A stretch of 64,000 nucleotides of DNA, taken from the NCBI RefSeq assembly GCF_000739775.1, contig NZ_BBJH01000038.1, positions 40,614-104,613 of the forward strand. The letters are read 5' to 3'. Position numbers and translations under genes: made by a program. This document shows, piece after piece, positions 28,540 to 36,536 of this stretch (within the stretch, counting starts at the first letter, position 1; each line of letters starts with the position of its first letter). The DNA is from Paraburkholderia heleia NBRC 101817. GTDB lineage: Bacteria > Pseudomonadota > Gammaproteobacteria > Burkholderiales > Burkholderiaceae. The notes beneath the pieces are model-generated. The model saw nothing but the letters and a program-made list of their open reading frames with translations, was not told where the DNA came from and ran no database searches.

Positions 28540-29775
28540 CTACGCGCGCAGCAACGGCAGCGGCTCGAAGCGCTGCTGCAGCACGGATTGCGCATCGAGG
28601 CCCCACCAGGGGCCTAGCACGGTCGCATAGATCTGCCTGAAATCGACGCCCACCGGCAGATTGCCGTCGCCGTCGAGCCGCGTGAGTTGCGGCGCCTGGC
28701 CATAGAGCCCGCCCGCCACCCGCCCGCCCGCCACGAAGTGCGCCGAAGCCGTACCGTGATCGGTGCCGCGGCTTTGATTCTCGCGCACGCGGCGCCCGAA
28801 TTCCGCATACGTAACGATGAGCGTGCGGTCCCAGCGCCCGAGTTCCACGAGCGCCGAGCGCATCGCCGCCATGCCCGTGGCGAACTGGCGCAGCAAGTCG
28901 GCGTGACGCTGCGGCTGGTTCTGGTGCGTGTCGAAGCCGTTCAGCGTCAGACGAATCACCGCGACGCCGCACCCCGCCACCGGCGCCCCTTGCGGAGTGT
29001 CGCTCGAGGCGAGCGCCTGCATGGCCGTTTTGATCGAGGTGCCGAACGCGCCTGCCGCAAACGCAGTCTTCAGCGCGTAGCCGCCCGGGCGCGGCTGCTG
29101 CAGCGCATCGGCGTGCACGATGTCGTTTTCGACGTCGAGGATATGCGCGAGCGCGGGATTACGTTCCCTGAGCGAAACCGGCGTGACGAGGCGCGACGCG
29201 CGCGAGAACTGCGCCGGGTTCGCGAGCGCGATGGCGCGCGCGCCGTTCGCGAGCGGCCCCATCTCGGCGCTACCGAGCACGAACGCATCGGCAGCGAATC
29301 CGCGCGGCACTGGCTCGCGTGCGAACGCGCGCGTGAGCCAGCCCTCGCGCAGATATTCGTTGGAACGCGAAGCCGTGTCCCAGATCTCGATCGATCGAAA
29401 GTGCGAAAGATTGGGCTGCGCGTAGCTCACGCCCTGCACGATCGCAAGCTCGTGCGCGCGCCACATCGGCATGAGCGGCGCGAGCGCCGGATGGAGCGCC
29501 GTGCGCTCGTCCAGTTGTATCGCCTGTGCGCGCGGCACGCCGATCGTTTGCCGGTAGCGGTAATAGAGCGGATCGGCAAACGGCACGACGGTGTTCAGGC
29601 CGTCGTTGCCGCCCTTCAGCTCGACGAGAATGAGCAGGTTCCCGTAGCCGCTCGCCGTGCCCGGGCGCATGGGCGCCGTGCCTTGCGCGCGCGCAGTGCG
29701 CGCAACCCATAGCGCGGAACCCGCCACCGCGGCGGCGGCCGTCGCACCGGCTGCAAGAAAGTCGCGTCGCTTCAT
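28540..29775 (-). CDS. DUF1501 family protein, Tat-exported
   Basis: DUF1501 proteins are exported proteins distantly related to sulfatases/alkaline phosphatases, usually encoded beside a DUF1800 protein; their function is not established. The product is 411 aa. It starts MKRRDFLAAGATAAAAVAG, a twin-arginine signal, followed by LILVELKGGNDGLNTVVPF, the family hallmark, and a C-terminal VTYAEFGRRVRENQSRGTDHGTA. Length and motifs look intact. The DUF1800 partner just upstream is a decayed remnant, so this copy may be on its way out or work with a distant partner. Confidence 0.9.
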   Translation of the reverse strand: MKRRDFLAAGATAAAAVAGSALWVARTARAQGTAPMRPGTASGYGNLLILVELKGGNDGLNTVVPFADPLYYRYRQTIGVPRAQAIQLDERTALHPALAPLMPMWRAHELAIVQGVSYAQPNLSHFRSIEIWDTASRSNEYLREGWLTRAFAREPVPRGFAADAFVLGSAEMGPLANGARAIALANPAQFSRASRLVTPVSLRERNPALAHILDVENDIVHADALQQPRPGGYALKTAFAAGAFGTSIKTAMQALASSDTPQGAPVAGCGVAVIRLTLNGFDTHQNQPQRHADLLRQFATGMAAMRSALVELGRWDRTLIVTYAEFGRRVRENQSRGTDHGTASAHFVAGGRVAGGLYGQAPQLTRLDGDGNLPVGVDFRQIYATVLGPWWGLDAQSVLQQRFEPLPLLRA

Positions 29776-29843
29776 GGCTTGCCTCGCTCGTCAGTGCGGC
29801 GGCGCACATTGCCGCCGGGGATTCGGCTATTCTTGTTGATGCT

Positions 29844-30180
29844 TCACTTCGACTGATACACCGGATCCATCAGCAGTGCCTGGAGATATGAACCCGCACG
29901 GCTTCATAAGCGCTTGCGCGAAAACGATCGGCGACGCTTGCGAGCCGCACATCGCCGGGCATCGCGCAGATGAACTCGCGCCAAAGCCTCGCGGACACAT
30001 ACCGGGCAGTTTGCGGCTGCGCGAGCAGGATGTCGAGCACCTGGTCGCCGTCGAACGGACCGCTGTGTCATGGCACGGTCTTTTCGCCGTCGTCGTGCAA
30101 GTCGGCGCGTCAGACGAAGGCGTGACGAGCATCTCGCGCCGCCACCATGCCCGCAATTCGCTATAGCGCCCACCGCGAAG
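29844..30180 (-). pseudogene. Remnant of a DUF1800 protein gene
   Basis: On the minus strand, different frames encode separated DUF1800 pieces. LRAWWRREMLVTPS (near 30120-30155) matches the early domain segment. LHDDGEKTV, a stop codon, then HSGPFDGDQVLDILLAQP and RLWREFICAMPGDV (about 29890-30090) match a much later part, so several hundred codons are missing between them. A further one-base shift after FRASAYEAVRVHIS is needed to read ALLMDPVYQSK. Internal deletion, in-frame stop and frameshift together make this a pseudogene. DUF1800 genes normally sit directly upstream of DUF1501, exactly as here. Confidence 0.8.
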
Positions 30181-30390
30181 CTAACGGCTGCGGCGAAACG
30201 GATGTTGACCGTGCAATTGCTACGTTTTTTCAGCGCGTTTGAGCGGGGCGAGTGCACGAATGCACGCTTGAATGCCGATAAAGCAATGAAAGGCGCGAGA
30301 AAGGCATGCGCGTGCTGCGAAGAGAAAATCGCGTAGACGATATCGCCGCGTTATCGCAGCGCGCAGCGGCATCGGCGCGTTGCAGCGGTA

Positions 30391-30726
30391 TCAGCGCTTG
30401 TACAGTTCGCGCACGGCGTCTTCGATATGCTGGCGCAGGAGGCGCCGCTCGTCGGGCGTCATATGGCCGTCGCGGCGACGCTGATCGAGATCGGGGGGAA
30501 CCGCGGCACGCTGGTTGATGTCGGATGCGGGGCGCGGGATCGTGTCGCTGCGTATGCGCCGCAAGGAGGGCTTGCTGCCCGGCGAGCGGGCGGAGGACTG
30601 CGAGTTCTCGTAGCGGTCAGCGGAGGGCTGGGCCCGGGCCGGCACCGACTCAATCGCAGCCGCCACGCCACCGGCTAGCGCCAGTGCAAGCATGGTGTGG
30701 CGCATTGTCGGCCTAACCCCTCCCAT
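30391..30726 (-). CDS. Small secreted protein of unknown function
   Basis: I do not recognise a named family. The product is 111 aa from the ATG at 30726, which has AAGGGA 8 bp upstream; an ATG at 30705 is also possible. A hydrophobic signal (MLALALAGGVAAAI, cleavage after ARA) is followed by a Ser/Arg/Pro-rich linker and a charged C-terminus, DGHMTPDERRLLRQHIEDA, ending VRELYKR. The C-terminal helix resembles short EF-hand-like or helix segments of small Burkholderia periplasmic proteins. It diverges from ompR. Confidence 0.65.
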   Translation of the reverse strand: MGGVRPTMRHTMLALALAGGVAAAIESVPARAQPSADRYENSQSSARSPGSKPSLRRIRSDTIPRPASDINQRAAVPPDLDQRRRDGHMTPDERRLLRQHIEDAVRELYKR

Positions 30727-30896
30727 CGTTTTGTTCCCTTCTTGACGCGGCAAACGGCTACCTCGAATACATGTACGAACCCGGCTCGGCGCGGGCATGG
30801 ATTTTAAAGTCGAATGAAGTATCTACCGAACTGCCGCTTTACGTAAAGAAGTCTATCTGCCGGTGCTTGCCGTCGTGGCACAGCACGGGTAAATTT

Positions 30897-30920
30897 TGTA
30901 ACTGACTGTAACCTGATAAT
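30897..30920 (+). promoter_or_regulatory. Candidate ompR promoter with 10-bp direct repeat
   Basis: TGTAACTGAC and TGTAACCTGA lie end to end (30897-30916), a 10-bp-phased direct repeat, and merge into a GATAAT -10-like hexamer (30915-30920) about 46 bp before the ompR start. The -35 position is poor. OmpR-class regulators bind such phased repeats (GTnAC pattern), so autoregulation is plausible. Confidence 0.5.
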
Positions 30921-30965
30921 TGGTGCAAACTCGCATCAGTATCCAATCGCGCTAAGATGCCAGGC

Positions 30966-31691
30966 ATGGAAACCAAAAACCCGTCCAAAATTCTCGTTGT
31001 CGATGACGATCCCCGACTGCGGGACCTGCTGCGCCGCTACCTCGGCGAGCAAGGCTTCAATGTCTATGTGGCCGAAAACGCCCCCGCCATGAACAAGCTA
31101 TGGGTGCGTGAACGTTTCGACCTGCTGGTGCTCGACCTCATGCTGCCGGGCGAGGACGGTCTGTCGATCTGCCGGCGTCTGCGCGGCAGCAACGACCGCA
31201 CGCCCATCATCATGCTCACCGCCAAGGGCGAGGACGTGGACCGCATCGTCGGCCTCGAAATGGGTGCCGACGACTATTTGCCCAAGCCCTTCAACCCGCG
31301 CGAACTCGTCGCACGCATTCACGCGGTGCTGCGCCGCCAGGCGCCGTCCGAACTGCCGGGCGCGCCCTCGGAAACAACCGAAGTGTTCGAGTTCGGCGAA
31401 TTCGCGCTGAATCTCGCCACGCGCACACTCACCAAGGCCGGCCAGGAAATTCCGCTCACCACCGGCGAATTCTCGGTGCTCAAGGTGTTCGCGCGTCATC
31501 CGCGCCAGCCGCTCTCGCGCGAAAAGCTCATGGAGCTGGCGCGCGGCCGTGAATACGAAGTGTTCGACCGCAGCCTCGACGTACAGATCTCGCGCCTGCG
31601 CAAGCTCATCGAACCCGATCCGGGCAGCCCGCGTTTCATTCAAACGGTGTGGGGCCTCGGCTACGTGTTCATTCCCGACGGCGCGGCCTGA
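30966..31691 (+). CDS. ompR: OmpR-type response regulator
   Basis: This is a DNA-binding response regulator, probably controlling envelope/osmotic genes with the adjacent EnvZ-like kinase. The product is 241 aa: receiver domain (about 8-122) with acidic pocket VVDDD, phosphoacceptor Asp57 in LVLDLMLPGEDG, Thr in LTAKGE and Lys in LPKPFNPREL, then a winged-helix domain (about 140-236) with TTGEFSVLKVFARHPRQPLS and RLRKLIEPDPGSPRFIQTV. METKNPSK at 30966 is preferred to the ATG three codons upstream. The kinase gene follows after 53 bp. Confidence 0.94.
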   Translation: METKNPSKILVVDDDPRLRDLLRRYLGEQGFNVYVAENAPAMNKLWVRERFDLLVLDLMLPGEDGLSICRRLRGSNDRTPIIMLTAKGEDVDRIVGLEMGADDYLPKPFNPRELVARIHAVLRRQAPSELPGAPSETTEVFEFGEFALNLATRTLTKAGQEIPLTTGEFSVLKVFARHPRQPLSREKLMELARGREYEVFDRSLDVQISRLRKLIEPDPGSPRFIQTVWGLGYVFIPDGAA

Positions 31692-31744
31692 TCCTGGATG
31701 GAGTCTCGTTGTCTGCACTGCCTCTGTTGAAACGGGAAGGGCCC

Positions 31745-33094
31745 ATGCGGATTGACCGGCGTTTGCTCACGCTCGCGTTCGGCGATCTGTTCTGGCGCAC
31801 CTTCCTGCTGATCGCCCTTCTCATCGCAGTGAGTCTCGCCGCGTGGTTCCAGAGCTTTCGCGTGATCGAGCGGGAACCGCGCGCGCAGCGCGTGGCGCTC
31901 CAGCTCGTCGCGATCGTGAAGCTCACGCGCACGGCGCTCCTCTACTCCGATCCCGATCTGCGCCGCGCGCTGCTGCAGGATCTCGAGAGCAACGAAGGCG
32001 TGCGCGTGTATCCGCGCGAAACCACCGACAAATACAAGCTCCAGCCCGACGAGTCGCTCAATCGCCTGATCGAGCATGACATTCGCGGGCGCCTTGGCGA
32101 CGACACCGTGATCGCGCAGTCCGTGAACGACATTCCGGGCGTGTGGATCAGCTTCAAGATCGACGACGACGACTACTGGGTCGCGCTCGACCGCGACCAG
32201 CTCGACAACGTCACAGGCCTGCAGTGGGTCGGATGGGGCATCTCGGCGCTGGCGTTATCGCTCTTCGGGGCGGCCTTCATCACCAGTCTCGTGAACCGGC
32301 CATTCGCGCGCCTCGCCATGTCGGCGCGCATGCTGGGCTCGGGGCAGCCGCCCGCGCCCTTGCCTGAGAGCGGCATGGGCGTCGCGGCCGAAACGAATCG
32401 CTCGTTCAACCAGATGGTGCGCGATCTCGAGCAGCTGGAGGCCGACCGCGCGTTGATGCTCGCAGGCATCTCGCACGATTTGCGCACGCCGCTCGCGCGA
32501 CTGCGGCTCGAGACGGAGATGAGTCCTTCCGACCAGGCCACCAAGGACGCGATGATCGACGACATCGAGCAGATGGACATGATCATCGGCCGCTTCCTCG
32601 ATTACGCCCGGCCTACCCAGCGCATGCCCGAGCGCGTCGATCTCTCGGTAATCGCAGGCGAAATGGCCGCGCGCATGGCGAGCGAAGACGGCGTGCGCCT
32701 CATCACGCGGCTTGCGCCCTCGGCCATGATCGAAGCCGACGACACCGACATGCGCCGCGTCGTGGGCAACCTGATCGAGAACGCACGCAAATACGGCGCG
32801 AGCGAAACCGACGGCATTCCGCACATCATGCTCGAAACGCGCGTCTCGCATGCGCGCGTCGAGCTTTCCGTGGTCGACGAAGGCCCGGGCATTCCCGAGG
32901 ATCAGCTCCCGCTCGTCACGCGGCCGTTTTACCGAGTCGATACGGCCCGCACGCAGGCGAACGGCACGGGACTCGGCATGGCCATCGTGCAGCGCCTCGT
33001 GGGCCGCTATCGCGGCGCGCTGCGCCTGCGCAACCGGCTGCCGGGCCCCGGCCTCGAAGTGACGATCGAGTTCCCGCTCGCCAAGGGCGCCTGA
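31745..33094 (+). CDS. envZ: EnvZ-type sensor histidine kinase
   Basis: This is an inner-membrane sensor kinase, partner of the OmpR-type regulator. The product is 449 aa, with two transmembrane segments (about 20-37 and 160-180) enclosing a periplasmic sensor domain, HAMP (about 181-232), a dimerisation/phosphoacceptor domain with His244 in GISHDLRTPLARLR, and an ATPase domain with N box NLIENARKYG, G1 VVDEGPGIP and G2 NGTGLGMAIVQR. The start MRIDRRLLTL at 31745 fits family N-termini; the frame stays open into the ompR end. Confidence 0.94.
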   Translation: MRIDRRLLTLAFGDLFWRTFLLIALLIAVSLAAWFQSFRVIEREPRAQRVALQLVAIVKLTRTALLYSDPDLRRALLQDLESNEGVRVYPRETTDKYKLQPDESLNRLIEHDIRGRLGDDTVIAQSVNDIPGVWISFKIDDDDYWVALDRDQLDNVTGLQWVGWGISALALSLFGAAFITSLVNRPFARLAMSARMLGSGQPPAPLPESGMGVAAETNRSFNQMVRDLEQLEADRALMLAGISHDLRTPLARLRLETEMSPSDQATKDAMIDDIEQMDMIIGRFLDYARPTQRMPERVDLSVIAGEMAARMASEDGVRLITRLAPSAMIEADDTDMRRVVGNLIENARKYGASETDGIPHIMLETRVSHARVELSVVDEGPGIPEDQLPLVTRPFYRVDTARTQANGTGLGMAIVQRLVGRYRGALRLRNRLPGPGLEVTIEFPLAKGA

Positions 33095-33251
33095 GCCCCT
33101 TGCCCTCCTGAGCGAGACCCGGCGGCGCACCCTCGCACCACGCGCCGCCCGCACCTGCGACAATTATTTTCATGGGCACGCCGCGTTGCGCACCCCGCAC
33201 GCGGCGGCAAAGCGGGCCATCCGGCCCGTCTCTCGTCTGAGGACCTCCGCC

Positions 33252-33800
33252 ATGAAAACCGTCGGCGACAAACTCGAAGCCTTTACCGTCACGGCCGCCA
33301 AGCCCGGCTTCAACCATCCCGAAGAAAACGGCGAATCGGCGTTCACCGAGATCACCGAGCAGACCTTCGCCAACAAGTGGAAGGTCATCTATTTCTACCC
33401 CAAGGATTTCACGCTCGTTTGCCCCACCGAGATCGTCGCGTTCGCACGGCTCATCAAGGAATTCGATGACCGCGAAACGGTCGTGATGGGCGGCAGTTGC
33501 GACAACGAATATGTGAAGCTAGCATGGCGACGCGAGGACAAGATGCTCGATCGTCTCAACCACTATTCGTTCGGCGACGTGAAAGGCGAACTCATCGATC
33601 AGCTCGGCATACGCGACAAGGAAGCGGGCGTGGCGCTGCGTGCGACGTTCATCGTCGATCCCGACAATACGATCCAGCATGTCACGGTGAACAACCTGAA
33701 CGTCGGGCGCAGCGCCGAAGAAGTGCTGCGCGTGCTCGATGGGCTGCAGACCGGCGAGCTGTGCCCGGACGGCCGCGAAGTCGGCGGCGAGACGCTCTAG
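33252..33800 (+). CDS. ahpC: AhpC-type peroxiredoxin
   Basis: This is a thiol peroxidase reducing hydrogen peroxide and organic hydroperoxides. The product is 182 aa, typical AhpC length. The peroxidatic Cys57 lies in KDFTLVCPTE with a conserved Thr/Glu neighbourhood, and a C-terminal Cys171 (GELCPDGREVGG) is the likely resolving residue; the short C-terminus resembles AhpC forms that pair with AhpD rather than AhpF. No ahpD or ahpF lies next to it. The start MKTVGDKLEAF at 33252 is chosen. An acyltransferase gene converges 15 bp downstream. Confidence 0.93.
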   Translation: MKTVGDKLEAFTVTAAKPGFNHPEENGESAFTEITEQTFANKWKVIYFYPKDFTLVCPTEIVAFARLIKEFDDRETVVMGGSCDNEYVKLAWRREDKMLDRLNHYSFGDVKGELIDQLGIRDKEAGVALRATFIVDPDNTIQHVTVNNLNVGRSAEEVLRVLDGLQTGELCPDGREVGGETL

Positions 33801-33814
33801 GCCTCTCTTGCGCA

Positions 33815-34960
33815 TCACGTCCGGCTCGTTGCGGCGCGGGTGGGCAGGCGGTCGCGTATCGCCGTTTCGAGCGGCCGCTTCCACTCGAGCACGCGCTTTT
33901 CCAGCACCTGCCACGACAGATGCGCGAGCAGCACGGCCAGCGCGAATTGCAGCACGAGCGCGAGGACCGGCTGCGCCGCATCGGGCACGTGGAGCCTCGC
34001 ATAGAACCCCGGCGCCACGCCAAGGCGCGCCGGCACGATGTTGTGAAACAGATAGAAGCCGTAGCTGATCGTGCCGAGCCAGGCCAGCGGCCGCGCTTCC
34101 AGCGCTGCGACGAGCATGCTGTCCTGACGACGCACGAGCCACAGGAACAGCGCGCCGAGCGAGAGCGCGAGCCCGATGTCGAAGCAGCCCGGCAGCATCG
34201 TCGCGCTCGTCACGCCTGCGGCGCAGTCCGCGCAATCGGCGCGCGCCAGCGCGAAACCGGCGACCGCCGCGCACGCACCGGCGAACCACGCCGCGCTTAA
34301 TGCCCCCGGGCGCAACGGCACGCGTGCACCGCCAATCGCCAGTGCACCGCCGAGCGCGAGGATGGCGAAATTCCACGGCGAGAATGCATAGACGAGCGGC
34401 GCGATCGCCCCTTCCCGGTAAAGCGCGAGATGCGCGAACGCAGCCGCCGCAATGACCGCCGCGCAGAGCGTGAGGTGGCGCGACGCGCGCACGAACAGCA
34501 GCGCGAACGGCGCGACGAGATAGAACTGCTGCTCGACCGCGAGACTCCAGAAATGCGACACGGTGCCGGGCCAACCGTCGTGCACCACGCCGATCCAGTA
34601 ATTGGAGAGGAATACGAAATGCCAGACGAGCCCGAGATCGACGTCGCGCTGATAGAAGCTCGCATGCGCGACGGCGAGCGCGACGAGCAGCAGGTAATAC
34701 ACGGGAAAAATGCGCAGCGCGCGCTTCATGAAAAAGACGTACAGCAGCGCCGCCGTGCGCGCGCCGTGCTGCTCGATGCGGACCCGATTGCGATGCAGTT
34801 CACCGATGATCAGATAACCGCTGATCAAAAAGAACAGCCAGACGCCGATCTTGCCCGCATCGATTGCGTCGAGATGAGCCTTGTGCGAGAGGAACACGAG
34901 CACCACTGCCAGCGCCCGCAGGCCGTCGAGGCCTTTCACGCGTCTTTCCACTCCCGCCAT
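33815..34960 (-). CDS. Acyltransferase family 3 (OafA/YrhL-like) membrane protein
   Basis: This is a polytopic membrane O-acyltransferase that probably acetylates a surface glycan or lipid. The product is 381 aa with about ten hydrophobic segments. The N-terminal motif RVKGLDGLRALAVVLVFLSH includes the RAxAV signature and the family His; FWSLAVEQQFYLVAPFALL carries the SLAxEQQFY motif near the middle. GGAGG lies only 3 bp before the ATG, unusually close. It is separated from ispF by about 100 bp and a hairpin, so it may be transcribed apart from ispDF. The substrate is unknown. Confidence 0.9.
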   Translation of the reverse strand: MAGVERRVKGLDGLRALAVVLVFLSHKAHLDAIDAGKIGVWLFFLISGYLIIGELHRNRVRIEQHGARTAALLYVFFMKRALRIFPVYYLLLVALAVAHASFYQRDVDLGLVWHFVFLSNYWIGVVHDGWPGTVSHFWSLAVEQQFYLVAPFALLFVRASRHLTLCAAVIAAAAFAHLALYREGAIAPLVYAFSPWNFAILALGGALAIGGARVPLRPGALSAAWFAGACAAVAGFALARADCADCAAGVTSATMLPGCFDIGLALSLGALFLWLVRRQDSMLVAALEARPLAWLGTISYGFYLFHNIVPARLGVAPGFYARLHVPDAAQPVLALVLQFALAVLLAHLSWQVLEKRVLEWKRPLETAIRDRLPTRAATSRT

Positions 34961-35033
34961 CGTCCTCCCCGCTTCCGGTTACCGGTTCAGTATGGGACGA
35001 AAAAAATGGAAATTAATCGGCAAGAAAAGCAAC

Positions 35034-35061
35034 GGCGATGATTGCCGCTGCCATCATCGCC
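35034..35061 (-). terminator. Candidate ispF terminator
   Basis: A perfect 9-bp stem GGCGATGAT / ATCATCGCC with a 10-nt loop directly follows the ispF stop on the minus strand and leads into a TTGCTTTTCTTG tail. Confidence 0.5.
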
Positions 35062-35062
35062 A

Positions 35063-35542
35063 TTACGTGCGCAGCAGCAGTACGGCGGCCTGCGCTTCAA
35101 TCCCTTCACTGCGGCCAAGATAGCCGAGCTTTTCATTCGTCTTCGCCTTCACGTTGACGCGCTCGACCGGCAGGTTCAGGTCTTCGGCGATCGTCTTGCG
35201 CATCGATTCGATGTGCGGCGCGAGCTTGGGCGCCTGCGCGATCACAGTGGTATCGACGTTCATGAGCGTGAAGCCCGCCTCCCGCACGCGGCGCAGACAT
35301 TCGCGCAGCAGCACGCGGCTGTTCGCGCCGTAAAACTGCTTGTCGGTGTCGGGGAAATGGCGGCCGATGTCGCCGAGCGCGGCGGCGCCGAACAGCGCGT
35401 CGGTAATGGCGTGCAGCAGCACGTCGGCGTCCGAGTGGCCGAGCAGGCCGCGATCGTAGGGGATCGTCACGCCGCCGAGCACGAGCGGGCGGCCGGGCAC
35501 CAGCGCGTGCACGTCGTAGCCTTGTCCGATTCTGATGTCCAT
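35063..35542 (-). CDS. ispF: 2-C-methyl-D-erythritol 2,4-cyclodiphosphate synthase
   Basis: IspF forms the cyclic diphosphate MEcPP in the methylerythritol phosphate route to isoprenoids. The product is 159 aa, full length. Zinc ligands are visible as Asp10 and His12 (GYDVHAL) and His44 (VLLHAITDAL), and GHSDAD is present. It is encoded 34 bp after ispD and clearly in one operon with it. Confidence 0.97.
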   Translation of the reverse strand: MDIRIGQGYDVHALVPGRPLVLGGVTIPYDRGLLGHSDADVLLHAITDALFGAAALGDIGRHFPDTDKQFYGANSRVLLRECLRRVREAGFTLMNVDTTVIAQAPKLAPHIESMRKTIAEDLNLPVERVNVKAKTNEKLGYLGRSEGIEAQAAVLLLRT

Positions 35543-35576
35543 GTCTGGGGTTCCGGGTGAAGGGATTGCGGCGCGC

Positions 35577-36296
35577 TCACTCTGCGGGCCGGCTGAGGAT
35601 CGCTTCGGCGAGCGCGAAATCTTCGGGGTACGTCACCTTGAAGTTGCGCAGGCTGCCCTGCACGAGTCGCGGCGCGTGGCCGAGCCATTCGATCGCGCTC
35701 GCTTCGTCGGTGAGATCGTGGCCGTCTTGCTGCGCGCGCTCGATGGCCGTGCGCAGCATGCCGATGCGGAACATCTGCGGGGTCTGGGCCTGCCAGAGGC
35801 CGTCGCGCGATTCGGTGCGCGCGATATGCGCGCCGGGCGCCGCGGGGTCCTTCGGCGCGACGCGCTTGAGCGTGTCGGCCACCGGCAACGCCATGATGCC
35901 GCCCACGGGGTCGTCCTTGAGCGCCTCCACGAGCGCGCGGATCAGCGCGGGCGTGATGCCGGGGCGCGCGGCGTCGTGCACGAGCACCCAGTCGTCGTCG
36001 GTTGCGCCGAATTCCGCGAGCGCAGCAAGGCCGTTGTAAACCGAAGCCTGGCGCGAAGCGCCGCCGCAGCGGCGCACGGCAAAACGCAAGCCGCCGAAGC
36101 GCCGGGCGTCGAAGTGGTTGTCGTCGGGAGCCATCACCACGAGCGTCTGCGAGAATTCGTTGCAGGCGTCGAAAGCGGCAAGCGTATAGTGCAGGAGGTC
36201 GCGTCCGGCGACGATTCGATATTGTTTCGGCATGGCCGAGCCCGAGCGGCTGCCGGTGCCGGCGCACGGAATCAGGGCAAAGAGGCGAGAAGTCAC
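35577..36296 (-). CDS. ispD: 2-C-methyl-D-erythritol 4-phosphate cytidylyltransferase
   Basis: IspD joins CTP to methylerythritol phosphate in isoprenoid synthesis. The product is 239 aa. The N-terminal nucleotide-binding loop is ALIPCAGTGSRSG with MPKQY, followed by VLVHDAARPGIT, RTESRDGLWQAQTPQMF and LTDEASAIE. The start is taken as GTG at 36296 (VTSRLFALIP), since homologues begin MTSRLF; a TTG at 36320 would add eight residues. ispF follows in the same operon; mfd diverges. Confidence 0.95.
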   Translation of the reverse strand: MTSRLFALIPCAGTGSRSGSAMPKQYRIVAGRDLLHYTLAAFDACNEFSQTLVVMAPDDNHFDARRFGGLRFAVRRCGGASRQASVYNGLAALAEFGATDDDWVLVHDAARPGITPALIRALVEALKDDPVGGIMALPVADTLKRVAPKDPAAPGAHIARTESRDGLWQAQTPQMFRIGMLRTAIERAQQDGHDLTDEASAIEWLGHAPRLVQGSLRNFKVTYPEDFALAEAILSRPAE

Positions 36297-36336
36297 GGTG
36301 TCGCGAGCCGCATGAGTCAAAGTAAAGGACGGATTT

Positions 36337-36343
36337 TATAATA
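36337..36343. promoter_or_regulatory. AT-rich promoter-like element between ispD and mfd
   Basis: The stretch TATAATA offers a perfect -10 (TATAAT) on the plus strand and TATTAT on the minus strand within the ispD-mfd divergent gap. Neither side has a good -35, so the assignment to ispDF or mfd is open. Confidence 0.35.
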
Positions 36344-36536
36344 GGTCCCTGAGCCGCACGCCGGACGCCCGCAAAAGGGCCATGGAATACCCGCGCGACG
36401 TAAAGAAAAGCGCGCCAGGTTCGCTTGAAGACCGCAAACCGGCCCCCATATTCCGGCGTTGCACCGTGCCCGAACTGAACCGGCCACCATACCGACACAA
36501 GCGCCGACAACAAAACTGTCGGCCACCCTGTTGCCC

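Noticed and set aside
29827..30156. A 109-codon minus-strand ORF as an intact small protein
   Set aside because: Its first part matches DUF1800 but it then leaves the domain frame; the surrounding frames carry the other DUF1800 pieces, so it is part of a pseudogene.
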